A stretch of DNA of 64,000 nucleotides. Source: JACQHM01 sp964535215. GTDB lineage: Bacteria > Methylomirabilota > Methylomirabilia > Methylomirabilales > JACQHM01. The stretch is from positions 1 through 64,000 of the forward strand of contig CAZHST010000014.1 in assembly GCA_964535215.1 (NCBI GenBank), in the 5' to 3' direction. Of this stretch, positions 8,274 through 17,086 are shown one piece after another. The translations under genes were made by a program, and so were the position numbers. Position 1 is the first letter of the stretch. Each line of letters begins with the position of its first letter. A model generated the notes under the pieces. The model ran no database searches. It had not been told where the DNA came from and saw nothing but the letters and a program-made list of their open reading frames with translations.

Positions 8274-9364
8274 GGACGGTGATCCGGATCGATGGGGCTT
8301 ACGGGGAGGGGGGAGGGCAGGTCTTGAGGACGGCCCTCGCCCTCTCGGCCATCTTAGCGGTACCCGTTGAGGTGACAAATATCAGGGCTGGCCGGAAGAA
8401 CCCCGGGCTTCAGCCCCAGCACCTGACCGCGGTGAACGCCCTGGCCGCGATCACGGGGGCAGAGGTCCAGGGGGCGGTGTTGGGCTCCACCCATCTTCGC
8501 TTCTCCCCCGGGGTGGGGCGGGAAAACGCGTACCGCTTCGCCGTGGGCACCGCCGGGTCCATCTCCCTCGTCCTCCAGGCGGTCCTCCTCCCCCTGGCCT
8601 TCGCCAAAGGTCCCTCCCGGCTGGCCCTTTCCGGCGGAACCCATGTCCCGTGGAGCCCTCCCTACCAGTATACGACAGAGGTCTTCCTTCCCACCCTGGC
8701 CCGGATGGGGGTGAAGGCGGAGATGGAGCTTCTCCGGTGGGGGTTCTACCCCAAAGGGGGAGGCGAGGTCCAGGGGATCGTTTACCCGGTCCATACCCTC
8801 CAGCCGCTCGATTCCACCCTCCGGGGGGCCCTGGTCGGGATCCGGGGCCTCTCCGCCGTGGCGAACCTCCCGGTCTCCATCGCCAAGCGGCAAAAAGATC
8901 AGGCTGAGATGAGGCTGAGGGAGGTCGGGCTTGAGGCCCGGATTGACCTGCTCGAGGTCGGGGCGAAGGGGCCCGGGACGTTCTTCTTCCTCTTGGCGGA
9001 ATTCGAGGGGGCCCGGGCCGGGTTCAGCGCCTTGGGCGAGCGGGGAAAGCCAGCCGAGCGCGTGGCCGATGCGGCGGTCGAGGCCTTCCTGACCTATTGG
9101 AGGAGCGGGGCCGCCCTCGACCCCTATCTCGCCGATCAGCTCCTCCTCCCTATGGCCCTTGCCGAGGGGGGTTCCGCGATGACCACTTCCCGGATCAGCC
9201 AGCACCTCCTCACAAACGTTTGGCTAATCCAGCAGTTCCTCCCGATCCCGATCCGGGTCGAGGGGAAAGGGGGCGGCCCGGGACGGGTGACCGTGGAAGG
9301 TGCCGGTGTCAGGAACCGTTCCCTTGATCCATCGTCCATCTGCGATGAACGCCGAGTCTCTTGA
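8270..9364 (+). CDS. rtcA: RNA 3'-terminal phosphate cyclase
   Basis: 364 residues from a GTG that overlaps the uppS stop. Begins VIRIDGAYGEGGGQVLRTAL, the hallmark N-terminus of RtcA, and continues with NIRAGRKNPGLQPQH and AGSISLVLQ. The C-terminal SQHLLTN contains the His expected to be adenylylated. It converts RNA 3'-phosphates to 2',3'-cyclic phosphates using ATP, in RNA repair or processing. The partner ligase RtcB is not in the window. The last ~20 residues overlap the pmbA start and look like run-on. Coupling to uppS suggests co-expression, not a shared function. Confidence 0.9.
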   Translation: MRTVIRIDGAYGEGGGQVLRTALALSAILAVPVEVTNIRAGRKNPGLQPQHLTAVNALAAITGAEVQGAVLGSTHLRFSPGVGRENAYRFAVGTAGSISLVLQAVLLPLAFAKGPSRLALSGGTHVPWSPPYQYTTEVFLPTLARMGVKAEMELLRWGFYPKGGGEVQGIVYPVHTLQPLDSTLRGALVGIRGLSAVANLPVSIAKRQKDQAEMRLREVGLEARIDLLEVGAKGPGTFFFLLAEFEGARAGFSALGERGKPAERVADAAVEAFLTYWRSGAALDPYLADQLLLPMALAEGGSAMTTSRISQHLLTNVWLIQQFLPIPIRVEGKGGGPGRVTVEGAGVRNRSLDPSSICDERRVS

Positions 9365-10688
9365 GTTCGTCCAGCGGATCCTCGAGGAAGCCCTCAGGGC
9401 GGGGGCCGAGGAGGCGGAAGGCTTCCTCCTCCGCTCCAGGGCAACGGTGGTGGATGTCAAGGACGGCCAGGTGGAAACCTTCGCCCTGGCGGATGAGGCC
9501 GGCCTCGGCCTCCGGGTCCTGCGGGATCAACGGATGGGCTTCACCTTCACCTCCGATCTCTCGGCGGGGGGCATCCGCCTGTTGATCGAAAACGCCCTTC
9601 AGGAGGCCCAGGTCTCGGCCCCCGATCCTGCCCACCAGTTCCCCGGGCCTTTCCCCGAATACCCGGAGCTTCCCACCCACGATCCTTCATTGCGGAGGGT
9701 TCCGGTTGAAGGGAAGATTCAACGGGCCCTTGCCTTAGAGCAGGCGGCCCGGAGCTTCGATAGGAGGGTCACAAAGGTTCGGAAGGCCTCCTACCGGGAT
9801 GCCGACTATTCTGTCGTGATCGTCAATTCTCTCGGGCTTCAGGCCTCCTTCACGGGAACGTCCTGCACCACATCGGCCTCCGTCGTCGCCGAGGAGGGTG
9901 GGGCCGCCGAGGTCGGGTGGGAGTTCGATTTCAGCCGGTCCTTTCAGGGGCTTCAGGTGGAGGAGGTGGGGAGGAAGGCGGCGGAGCGGGCCGTCCGGAT
10001 GCTGGGGGCCCGGTCTCTCCCCTCCCGGCAGGTAGATGTCCTCCTTGATCCGGGGGTGGCCTCAGAGCTTTTAGGCCTCCTGGCCTCCGCCTTGAGCGGG
10101 GAGGTTGTCCGGAAGGGGAAATCCCTCCTCGCCGGCAAAGTCGGCCAGAGGGTTGGCTCAGAGCAGGTCACGCTGATTGATGACGGGACCCTGTTGATGG
10201 GCCTGTTTGCCGCCCCCTGTGATGGGGAAGGGGTGCCTTCCCGCCGGACGGTCCTGATCGAGGCCGGGATCTTACGGGGCTACCTCTACGACACCATTAA
10301 TGCAGCGAAGGATGGGGTCTCCTCAACGGCCAGTGCCAGGAGGTCCAGCTACCGGACCCCTCCCGAGGTGGGGCCTTCAAATCTCTTTCTCGAGCCCCGT
10401 CGGGCCTCACCGGAGGAGCTGATGCAGGCGTTAGGGAAAGGCCTCTTGATCCTCTCGGCCTTAGGCGTGCACACCGCCAACCCGATCTCGGGTGACTTTT
10501 CCATCGGCGTGCAGGGGTTCTGGATCGAGGGGGGGAAGGTGGCGTTTCCCGTCAGGGGGGTGACCATCGCCGGGAACGTTGTCGGCCTCCTCCAGCAGGT
10601 GGAGGGGGTAGGGTCCGATCTTCGCTTCTTCGGGCGAACGGGCTCCCCCACCCTCCTGGTGCGAGGCCTTCAGCTGGCTGGCGGGTGA
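9345..10688 (+). CDS. pmbA: TldD/PmbA family protein (TldE-type)
   Basis: About 447 residues, ATG at 9345 (an upstream GTG at 9300 is possible). It matches the PmbA/TldE subunit: N-terminal helix with FLLRSRATVVDVKDGQVE, central ARSLPSRQVDVLLDPGVASELL, and C-terminal HTANPISGDFSIGVQGFWIEGG. The HEXXXH zinc motif of TldD is absent, as expected for TldE. In E. coli the TldD/E pair is a metalloprotease that degrades unfolded peptides and matures microcins. No tldD is visible here, so the partner must be elsewhere. Confidence 0.88.
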   Translation: MNAESLEFVQRILEEALRAGAEEAEGFLLRSRATVVDVKDGQVETFALADEAGLGLRVLRDQRMGFTFTSDLSAGGIRLLIENALQEAQVSAPDPAHQFPGPFPEYPELPTHDPSLRRVPVEGKIQRALALEQAARSFDRRVTKVRKASYRDADYSVVIVNSLGLQASFTGTSCTTSASVVAEEGGAAEVGWEFDFSRSFQGLQVEEVGRKAAERAVRMLGARSLPSRQVDVLLDPGVASELLGLLASALSGEVVRKGKSLLAGKVGQRVGSEQVTLIDDGTLLMGLFAAPCDGEGVPSRRTVLIEAGILRGYLYDTINAAKDGVSSTASARRSSYRTPPEVGPSNLFLEPRRASPEELMQALGKGLLILSALGVHTANPISGDFSIGVQGFWIEGGKVAFPVRGVTIAGNVVGLLQQVEGVGSDLRFFGRTGSPTLLVRGLQLAGG

Positions 10689-10744
10689 TGGGGAGGTCAG
10701 GGGAGGCATGGCCATGGTGAAGACGGGCTGGAAAGGGGGATCGA

Positions 10745-12334
10745 GTGACTGGGGCTGGTGATGGTCTGGGGGAGAGGGTGACTGTTCTCAAAACGCTTGG
10801 CCTCTTCGTCCTGATCTTCCTCCTGGCCTTCACCACCTCCTCCTTTGCCCAAGAGGAGGCCGAGGTTGGGGTGGAGGTCGAGCTGCTCCTCTCCGCGGGG
10901 ATCCTGGATTACACCGAAGGGCGGTTCGAGGAAGCCCGGGAGAGCCTTTTAAAGGCCTATGGGTTGAACCCGAACCACAGGGAGGTCCTCTACTATCTCG
11001 GCCTGACATCTCTGGCCTTGGGGGAGTCCCGTCAGGCCGCGCAGTACCTGGAACAGGCGAGGGACCTTGCCCCCGAAAACCTGGATATCCGGCAGCAGCT
11101 CGGGGTGGCGTATCTCACAGCGGGGGAGCTGGAGAAGGCGGAGGAGGAGCTTCGCTTCGTCCAGGAGAGGGAGCCGAACCGGGAGAATCTCGGGTTTTTC
11201 CTGGGCTCCGTCGCCTTCCAGAAAGGCGAGTATGAGAAGGCCCTGGCCTTCCTTCGTCAGAATGTCTCGTCGGACCCCGAGTTTCAACAGCTCGCCCGCT
11301 ATTATGAGGGGTTGAGCCTGGAGCGCTTGGGGAGGAGGAGGGAGGCGGAGGAGACCTTAAGGCAGGCCGTCCAGGTGGGCCCTACCACCCCCGTGGGCCT
11401 CTCGGCTCAAAAGTTCCTGGAGGTCCTGAGGGCCCGGAGGAAGGAGGAGAGGAGGCTGAGGGTCTCGGCCACGTTCAACGTCCAGTACGACGACAATGTG
11501 CTCGCGGCCCCGACGGAGAATGTCTTTGGGCTCCGGGAGCGGGAGCGGAGGAGCGCCGGTGAGCTCCTCTTCCTCCGGGGGGAGTATGCCTTCGTCAAGA
11601 CGAGGGCTTGGGAGGGAAGCCTGGTCTACGCCTTCCTCCAGACGATCAACCATGATGTGGAGGGCTTCGACCTCCAGGACCATTATGTGGCCCTTTCAGG
11701 ACTCCGCCGGGGCACCCTGGGGAAGCTGCCGTACCAGGTGGGGTTTCAGGGGAGCTTCGACTACACGTTCCTAAGCGGAAGCTCCTATCTCAAGCGGTAC
11801 ACGGTCCTCCCCTCCGTGACCCTGTTCGCCACCCGGGAGGTAATCTCCACCCTCGAGTACCGGCTCTGGAGGAAGGACTTCAGCCGGGCCCCTGCAGACC
11901 CGGCCAATGATCAGGATGCGATCAACCACATGATTGGCCTGGTCCAGTTCATCAGGTCAGCCAACGGTCGTCACTTCCTGAAGCTGGGGTACCAGTTCGA
12001 TGTCGAGGAGGCGGAAGGGCGAAACTTCGATTACGTGGGCCATAAACTCCTGGGGGGCTTCCAGGTCTCGCTCCCCCTGGAGGTCATCCTGGCCTTTCAG
12101 GCGGAGTTCCACTTCAGGGACTACCGTCATGCGCCCCCGGCCGGGGTCCCTCCTTTTTTCGGGCGGGAGCGAAGGGACATCGAGCAGACCTACCTTCTGA
12201 CCATCGTGCGAAAGCTCCCCATCGAGAACCTGACCCTGGCCTTTGAGTACCTCGGGACCCTTCACGGGTCGAACATCGAGGTCTTCGACTTCAAGAGGAA
12301 TGTCGTGAGCCTGGGTCTCCGGTGGGAGTATTGA
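10745..12334 (+). CDS. TPR protein with C-terminal outer-membrane beta-barrel
   Basis: 529 residues. A signal peptide (cleavage near SSFA-Q, residue 35) is followed by four to five TPR units to about residue 230. A C-terminal half of alternating aromatic/polar strands then ends in the OM-type terminal ..LGLRWEY. This resembles TPR-plus-barrel proteins such as surface lipoprotein assembly modifiers or exopolysaccharide export barrels. It sits directly upstream of a FecR-domain protein and a CHASE2 cyclase, a combination seen in several phyla, suggesting an envelope-sensing or export unit. The GTG at 10745 has an AAAGGGG Shine-Dalgarno sequence; GTG at 10778 would shorten the N-region. Confidence 0.75.
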   Translation: MTGAGDGLGERVTVLKTLGLFVLIFLLAFTTSSFAQEEAEVGVEVELLLSAGILDYTEGRFEEARESLLKAYGLNPNHREVLYYLGLTSLALGESRQAAQYLEQARDLAPENLDIRQQLGVAYLTAGELEKAEEELRFVQEREPNRENLGFFLGSVAFQKGEYEKALAFLRQNVSSDPEFQQLARYYEGLSLERLGRRREAEETLRQAVQVGPTTPVGLSAQKFLEVLRARRKEERRLRVSATFNVQYDDNVLAAPTENVFGLRERERRSAGELLFLRGEYAFVKTRAWEGSLVYAFLQTINHDVEGFDLQDHYVALSGLRRGTLGKLPYQVGFQGSFDYTFLSGSSYLKRYTVLPSVTLFATREVISTLEYRLWRKDFSRAPADPANDQDAINHMIGLVQFIRSANGRHFLKLGYQFDVEEAEGRNFDYVGHKLLGGFQVSLPLEVILAFQAEFHFRDYRHAPPAGVPPFFGRERRDIEQTYLLTIVRKLPIENLTLAFEYLGTLHGSNIEVFDFKRNVVSLGLRWEY

Positions 12335-12356
12335 CGGGGAGGCGAGGGGAGGAGCC

Positions 12357-13196
12357 ATGCCGGGAAAATGGATCGGTCGGGGCGGATGGTTCATCCTGGT
12401 CGGGATCATGGGGTTCTGCCTGGGCCTTGGGGCCCCTGCCGTCTACAGCGCCGAGAAGGCCGGGGGGGTTGTGGCCCTCCGGGGGCAGGTCACGGTCCTC
12501 CACGAGGGGGTTGGAGCCCGGGAGGCCCTGCGGTTCAAGGATGATGTCTTCTGGAAGGATGAGATCAACACGGCCAGGCAGTCCGGGGCCAAGCTCCTGA
12601 TCCTCCGGAGGAGCCTCCTCACCCTCCGGGAGGAATCCCGGGTGGTGTTGAGAGAGGCGGATTTCCGGGACCCGGCCCGGGGTCGGTCGGTCCTGGAGAT
12701 GGCCACGGGGAAGGTCCGGGCCCTGATCCAGAAGGGGGCCTTCGGGCCCGAGGGGGTCTTTGAGATCCGGACGCCGAACGCGGTCGCGGCCGTCAGGGGG
12801 ACGGATGTGATCGTCAACATCCTGAGCCCCCGGCTGACCCAGATCGTCGTCGTGAGCGGGCGGGCCCTCGTCCGGAACCTCCTGAAGGTGGCCGAGGTGC
12901 TGGTCAATCCGATGCAGATGACCGAGGTGATCGAGGACCGGGATCCGACCCCCCCTGTCCAGGTCTCCGCTGAATTCATCAGGGACCTGGTGAAGGACCT
13001 GGAGATTGACGAGCTGGCCGTGAAGGGGGATCAGCCCCCGCCTCCGGTGAAGGCCTGGGTGATGCAGCAGGCCGAGGACATTGAGACCCGGAGAGAGCAA
13101 AGGGACGAGACCCGGAGAGAGCAAAGGGACGAGACCCGGAGAGAGCCAAGAGAGCAAATCAAAGAGATTAGCAGGAGTATCAGCGACACCGGCGGG
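12357..13196 (+). CDS. FecR-domain protein, 3' end lost in assembly gap
   Basis: At least 280 residues. Secreted (signal peptide to about residue 31), with a FecR domain at about 40-165 that ends in the diagnostic IRTPNAVAAVRGTDV. Many such proteins lack a FecI/FecA partner and act as periplasmic ligand-binding or peptidoglycan-associated modules. The C-terminal part becomes highly charged, with ETRREQRD octapeptide repeats running up to the N gap. The frame happens to continue through the 100 Ns to 13322, but gap length is conventional, so the true end is unknown. GGGGAGGAG precedes the ATG. Confidence 0.8.
13083..13147 (+). repeat. 24-bp tandem repeat (about 2.7 copies) in FecR gene
   Basis: Two identical 24-base units (13083-13106, 13107-13130) and 17 bases of a third encode the octapeptide ETRREQRD. 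The assembly breaks 50 bases downstream, as expected if the array is longer than the reads could resolve. Confidence 0.85.
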
Positions 13197-13296
13197 NNNN
13201 NNNNNNNNNNNNNNNNNNNNNNNNNNNNNNNNNNNNNNNNNNNNNNNNNNNNNNNNNNNNNNNNNNNNNNNNNNNNNNNNNNNNNNNNNNNNNNNN
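13197..13296. other. Assembly gap (100 N)
   Basis: Exactly 100 undetermined bases, the usual placeholder for a scaffold join of unknown size. It lies between the FecR repeat region and the short spacer before the cyclase gene. Confidence 0.99.
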
Positions 13297-13346
13297 GGAG
13301 GTTTGTCGAGGCTGTTCGGTGAAACAGGGTCCAGGGGAGGTTCAAG

Positions 13347-15476
13347 ATGTCCCGTACCCTAAGGCGAATCGCCCCCAGGGGGAAGCGAAGGGGCGGTGAG
13401 CTGAAGCGGGCCCTTGTCCTCGGCTCTGGGACAGCCTTCCTGGTCCTTGCCCAGGTCTTTGGCCTCTTTGAGACCCTGGAGCTGAAAAGCCTTGACGTCC
13501 GTTTTATATTTAGGGGGCCCAGGCAGCCTCGTTCTCCGATCCTCCTTGTCACCATTGACGAGGACTCCTTCGATGAGCTGGGCCAGGCCTGGCCCTGGCC
13601 CCGGGATCTCCATGCCCGTCTCCTGGATCGGATCAGCGAGGGAAGACCGAAGGTCATCGGCCTGGACCTCCTCTTCGACGAGACCAAGGGGGAGGCTGAG
13701 GATCGGGCCTTGACCCGGGCTGTCAAGCGGGCCGGAAACGTCGTCCTGGCCGGGATCTTCACGCAGGTTCAAGGCCCGTATGCGGTGAAGGAAGCCTTCA
13801 AGGGCCCGTTCCCGGAGCTCCGGGAGGCGGCGGCAGGCATCGGCTTCGTGAACATTGACCTGGATCGGGATGCCCTGGTCCGGCGGGTTTCTCTGGCCAG
13901 GACCTACCAGGATCGGCTCTACGGAAGCTTTGCTTGGCAGCTTGCTACTTTGATCGGGGATCGGCCCCCCGGACCTCCCCCCCATCGGCCGGTCCTCATC
14001 AACTTCCGGGGCCCGGCCGGGACCTTCGAGACCATCCCCTACTACATCGTCTTGCGCGGGGAGGTGGATTCTTCCCGCTTCAAGGACAGGATCGTCCTGA
14101 TCGGGGCGGCCGCCCCTATCCTCCAGGACCTGCACCCGACCCCTTTCTCCCTCCAGCACCGGATGCCGGGGGTCGAGGTCCAGGCCAACCTCCTGGATAC
14201 CCTCCTTCAAGGGGACCCCATCGTCGAGACACCCCTGGGGCTTCAGCTCCTGATCCTGGTGGTGTTGGTCATGATGGCCTCGTTCACCACCATCCGCTTC
14301 CGCCCCCTCCTTGCCTTCTTCTCCTCCCTTGTCCTGGTCCTTATCTATTCTGGAGCGACCTTCTACGCCTTTACCAGATATGATCTCTGGCTCCCCCTGG
14401 TCCCCCCCCTGGGGGGGATCGGCCTTGCCTTCGCGGGCCTCACCGTCGTCCGGTACATTGAGGAGGAGCGGGAGAAGCGGAGGCTCTCGCGCTACTTCTC
14501 CCCCCAGGTGGTGGAGGCGATCCTCCGGGAGGGGAAGGACGAGGCCTTGGCCAGCCGCCGGCGAGAGGTCACGGTCCTCTTCGCCGATATCCGTGATTTC
14601 ACCACCATCTCCGAGAAGCTGGCCCCCGAGGAGGTGGTGACCCTCCTCCGGGAGTACCTGACCGCCATGACGGAGATCGTCTTGAGGTATGATGGAACCC
14701 TGGACAAGTATGTGGGGGACGCCATCATGGCCCTGTTCGGCGCCCCCTTCAGCCACGGCGATGATGCGGTCCGGGCGGTCCGGGCGGCCCTGGAGATGCA
14801 GGAGCGGGCCCTGGCCCTCTCCCCCTCCTGGGAGGCCCGCTGCGACCGCCCTCTACGGATCGGGGTCGGGATCAACACAGGCGAGGCGGTGGTGGGGACC
14901 ATCGGCTCCAAGCAGCGGTTAGAGTACACGGCCGTCGGGGACCCGGTGAACCTGGCCTCGCGGCTGGAAGGGATCACGAAGGAGTTTCAGGCCTCCATCG
15001 TGATCAGCCAGACGACTTACGAGGCGGTCCAGGGACTCTTCCCCACCCGGTTGCTGGGGGAGATCAGGGTGAAGGGACGGGAGGCCCCCGTCAAGGTCTA
15101 CACCGTGGAAAAGCCGGAGAAGCGGAAGGCCCCGAGGGTTGCCGTTGAGCTCCCGATCCTGTTTGAAGGGGGGGAGATCTCCTGGTATGGCTCCGTGAAA
15201 ACCCTCAGCAAGGGTGGGGTTTGTGTGCGGAGCCCCAAGCCCTTGACCCTCCAGCAGGAGATCACCCTCCGCTTCAACCTGCCCCGCATCCCTCGGACCT
15301 TCTCCGTCCGCGGGAGGGTGGTCTGGAGCCGGGAGGAGGAGGCAGGGATCGAATTCCTCGACCTGATGGCCGAGGAGGTGGAGGCCCTTGCGGAGTTCGT
15401 GAAGGGGCAGGGGGCGGGAAAGGCCAACCCTAAGATGCCCCTCACCCCGGGGCCCTTGAACCCGGAGCGCCCATGA
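13347..15476 (+). CDS. CHASE2-adenylate cyclase-PilZ sensor protein
   Basis: 709 residues. An N-terminal membrane segment (about 22-42) precedes an extracytoplasmic CHASE2 domain (about 45-290; VTIDEDSFDELG and GLDLLFDE are typical). Two or three TM helices follow (about 298-368), then a class III cyclase domain (405-585) and a PilZ domain (about 592-690). The cyclase has both metal aspartates (FADIRDFT Asp414; YVGDAIM Asp458), Lys454 and Asp532 for adenine choice, and Asn535/Arg539, so it should make cAMP. PilZ keeps RxxxR (593-597), but the second motif is TLSKGG, not D/NxSxxG. Stop overlaps the next ATG. Confidence 0.88.
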   Translation: MSRTLRRIAPRGKRRGGELKRALVLGSGTAFLVLAQVFGLFETLELKSLDVRFIFRGPRQPRSPILLVTIDEDSFDELGQAWPWPRDLHARLLDRISEGRPKVIGLDLLFDETKGEAEDRALTRAVKRAGNVVLAGIFTQVQGPYAVKEAFKGPFPELREAAAGIGFVNIDLDRDALVRRVSLARTYQDRLYGSFAWQLATLIGDRPPGPPPHRPVLINFRGPAGTFETIPYYIVLRGEVDSSRFKDRIVLIGAAAPILQDLHPTPFSLQHRMPGVEVQANLLDTLLQGDPIVETPLGLQLLILVVLVMMASFTTIRFRPLLAFFSSLVLVLIYSGATFYAFTRYDLWLPLVPPLGGIGLAFAGLTVVRYIEEEREKRRLSRYFSPQVVEAILREGKDEALASRRREVTVLFADIRDFTTISEKLAPEEVVTLLREYLTAMTEIVLRYDGTLDKYVGDAIMALFGAPFSHGDDAVRAVRAALEMQERALALSPSWEARCDRPLRIGVGINTGEAVVGTIGSKQRLEYTAVGDPVNLASRLEGITKEFQASIVISQTTYEAVQGLFPTRLLGEIRVKGREAPVKVYTVEKPEKRKAPRVAVELPILFEGGEISWYGSVKTLSKGGVCVRSPKPLTLQQEITLRFNLPRIPRTFSVRGRVVWSREEEAGIEFLDLMAEEVEALAEFVKGQGAGKANPKMPLTPGPLNPERP

Positions 15477-17086
15477 TGACCAGGATGCTGTTCCCCCTCT
15501 TGGGAGGGATCGCCCTCTTCCTGTACGGGCTTCGGTTGGCCGGCGAGGGGTTCCAACGGACCGCCGCCGGGAGGCTCCGCCACCTCCTGTCCGCGATCAC
15601 CCGGAACCGGTTGATGGCGGCGGGGATGGGGGTGCTGATCACCCTGGTCCTCCAGTCCTCAGGGGCGATGGTGGGGATGCTGGTCCGATTTGCCGGATCA
15701 GGGCTCCTCCAGCTCCCCCAGGCGATGGGGGTCATCCTGGGGGCGGATATCGGCACCACCTTGACCGTCCAGCTCATCGCCTTCCGGTTCTTCGACCTTT
15801 CCTTTCTCTTCATCGGCTTCGGCTTCTTTACCATCTACCTGGCCAAGCGGCGGCGGTTCGCCGACCTCGGCCAGGGCCTCCTGGGCTTCGGGTTGCTCTT
15901 CTTGGGGATGAAGGTCATGGTGGAAGCCCTGGAACCTTTCAAGGGGGGCGGGCTTTTCCAGGAGGTGCTCCTTTCCCTGGGGGAGCAGCCTTTTCTGGTC
16001 ATCCTCCTTTCGGCCATCTTCACAGGCCTTGTCGCCAGCTCGGCCGCGACCATTGGCTTCGCCCTGACCCTGGCCCATCAGGGGCTCCTCCCGCTTTCCG
16101 TCGCCATCCCCTGGATCTTTGGGGCAAACATCGGCACCTGCACCAGCTCGTTGGCCGCCAGCATGGGGGGAGGCACCGAGGCCAAGCGGGTGGCCGTTGC
16201 CCATATCCTCTTCAAGGTCCTGGGTGTCCTCCTTTTCCTCCCTTTGACCCACCCCTTTGCCCGGTTCGTCGGGATGACCGCCACCGACCCGGCCCGGCAG
16301 GTCGCCAATGCCCACACCCTGTTTAATGTCCTGATTGCTGTCCTGTTCCTGCCCTTTATCGGCTTGGGGGCAAAGGTGATCGCCAGGCTCGTCCCGGAGG
16401 AGCGGAGGGCCGAGGATCCGTTCAAACCCCGGTACCTGGACGAGCATCTCCTTGAGGCCCCGGCCCTGGCCCTGGCCCAGGCCACCCGGGAGGCCCTCCG
16501 GATCGCCGATATCGTCTCCGAGATGCTCCACCGAACCGGCGAGGCCCTCTTCCAGGACGACCAGGAGCTGATCGAGGCCATCGAGCGGAAGGATGATCAG
16601 GTGGATGCCCTGGAGCGGGAGGTGAAGCGGTACCTCACCAAGCTCTCCCAGCAGTTGTTGACCGACGAGCAGTCCAGGAGGGAGGTGGCCATCCTCGCCT
16701 TTGTCAATGACCTGGAGAACATCGGGGATATCGTGGAGCGGAACCTGATGGAGCTGGCGAAGAAGCGGCTGTCCCAGGGGGCCACGTTCTCCGAGGAGGG
16801 GGTGAAGGAGCTCCGGGCGCTCCATGCCAAGGTTTGCCAGAACCTGGAGACGGCCATCTCGGCCTTCGCCAGCCACGACCCCTTCCTGGCCCAGAAGGTG
16901 CTGGACCGGCGCTCGGAGATTGGCCAGATGGAGCGAAGCTTCCGCCAATCCCACATCCAGCGCCTCCACGAGGGGCTGCCGGAGTCTATCGAGACCAGCG
17001 AGATCCACCTGGACATCCTGACGAACCTGAAGCGGATCAACTCCCACGTGAGCGCCATCGCCCACTCGATCCTGGAGGCCCTCTGA
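15473..17086 (+). CDS. Na+/phosphate cotransporter with PhoU-like C-terminus
   Basis: 537 residues of the Na/Pi cotransporter II family (NptA/YjbB type). The membrane part (about 1-310) contains the two inverted family repeats, with QSSGAM near residue 62 and a later ASSAATIG near 190. The cytoplasmic tail (about 340-535) is helical with the E-rich PhoU-like pattern (DLENIGDIVERN). It should move phosphate with Na+ or act as a phosphate-leak exporter. Starts inside the cyclase stop and ends in a TGATG overlap with the PEP synthase regulator, so 13347-17943 is probably one transcript. Confidence 0.88.
   Translation: MMTRMLFPLLGGIALFLYGLRLAGEGFQRTAAGRLRHLLSAITRNRLMAAGMGVLITLVLQSSGAMVGMLVRFAGSGLLQLPQAMGVILGADIGTTLTVQLIAFRFFDLSFLFIGFGFFTIYLAKRRRFADLGQGLLGFGLLFLGMKVMVEALEPFKGGGLFQEVLLSLGEQPFLVILLSAIFTGLVASSAATIGFALTLAHQGLLPLSVAIPWIFGANIGTCTSSLAASMGGGTEAKRVAVAHILFKVLGVLLFLPLTHPFARFVGMTATDPARQVANAHTLFNVLIAVLFLPFIGLGAKVIARLVPEERRAEDPFKPRYLDEHLLEAPALALAQATREALRIADIVSEMLHRTGEALFQDDQELIEAIERKDDQVDALEREVKRYLTKLSQQLLTDEQSRREVAILAFVNDLENIGDIVERNLMELAKKRLSQGATFSEEGVKELRALHAKVCQNLETAISAFASHDPFLAQKVLDRRSEIGQMERSFRQSHIQRLHEGLPESIETSEIHLDILTNLKRINSHVSAIAHSILEAL

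Noticed and set aside
13083..13147. Possible CRISPR-like or MITE repeat
   Set aside because: Units are contiguous without spacers, a multiple of three in length, and encode an in-frame charged octapeptide; it is a coding tandem repeat.
13297..13322. Short post-gap open reading continuing the FecR frame
   Set aside because: Frame agreement depends on the gap being exactly 100 bases, which is a placeholder; I do not count these codons as FecR.
13339..14756. Long minus-strand open frames opposite the cyclase, cotransporter and other genes
   Set aside because: Antisense frames of high-GC genes are commonly open; their products are low-complexity and lack domains.
16834..17085. Upstream extension of the PPSR gene
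   Set aside because: It overlaps the end of the cotransporter gene by 250 bases; the ATG at 17086 gives the normal family N-terminus and length.
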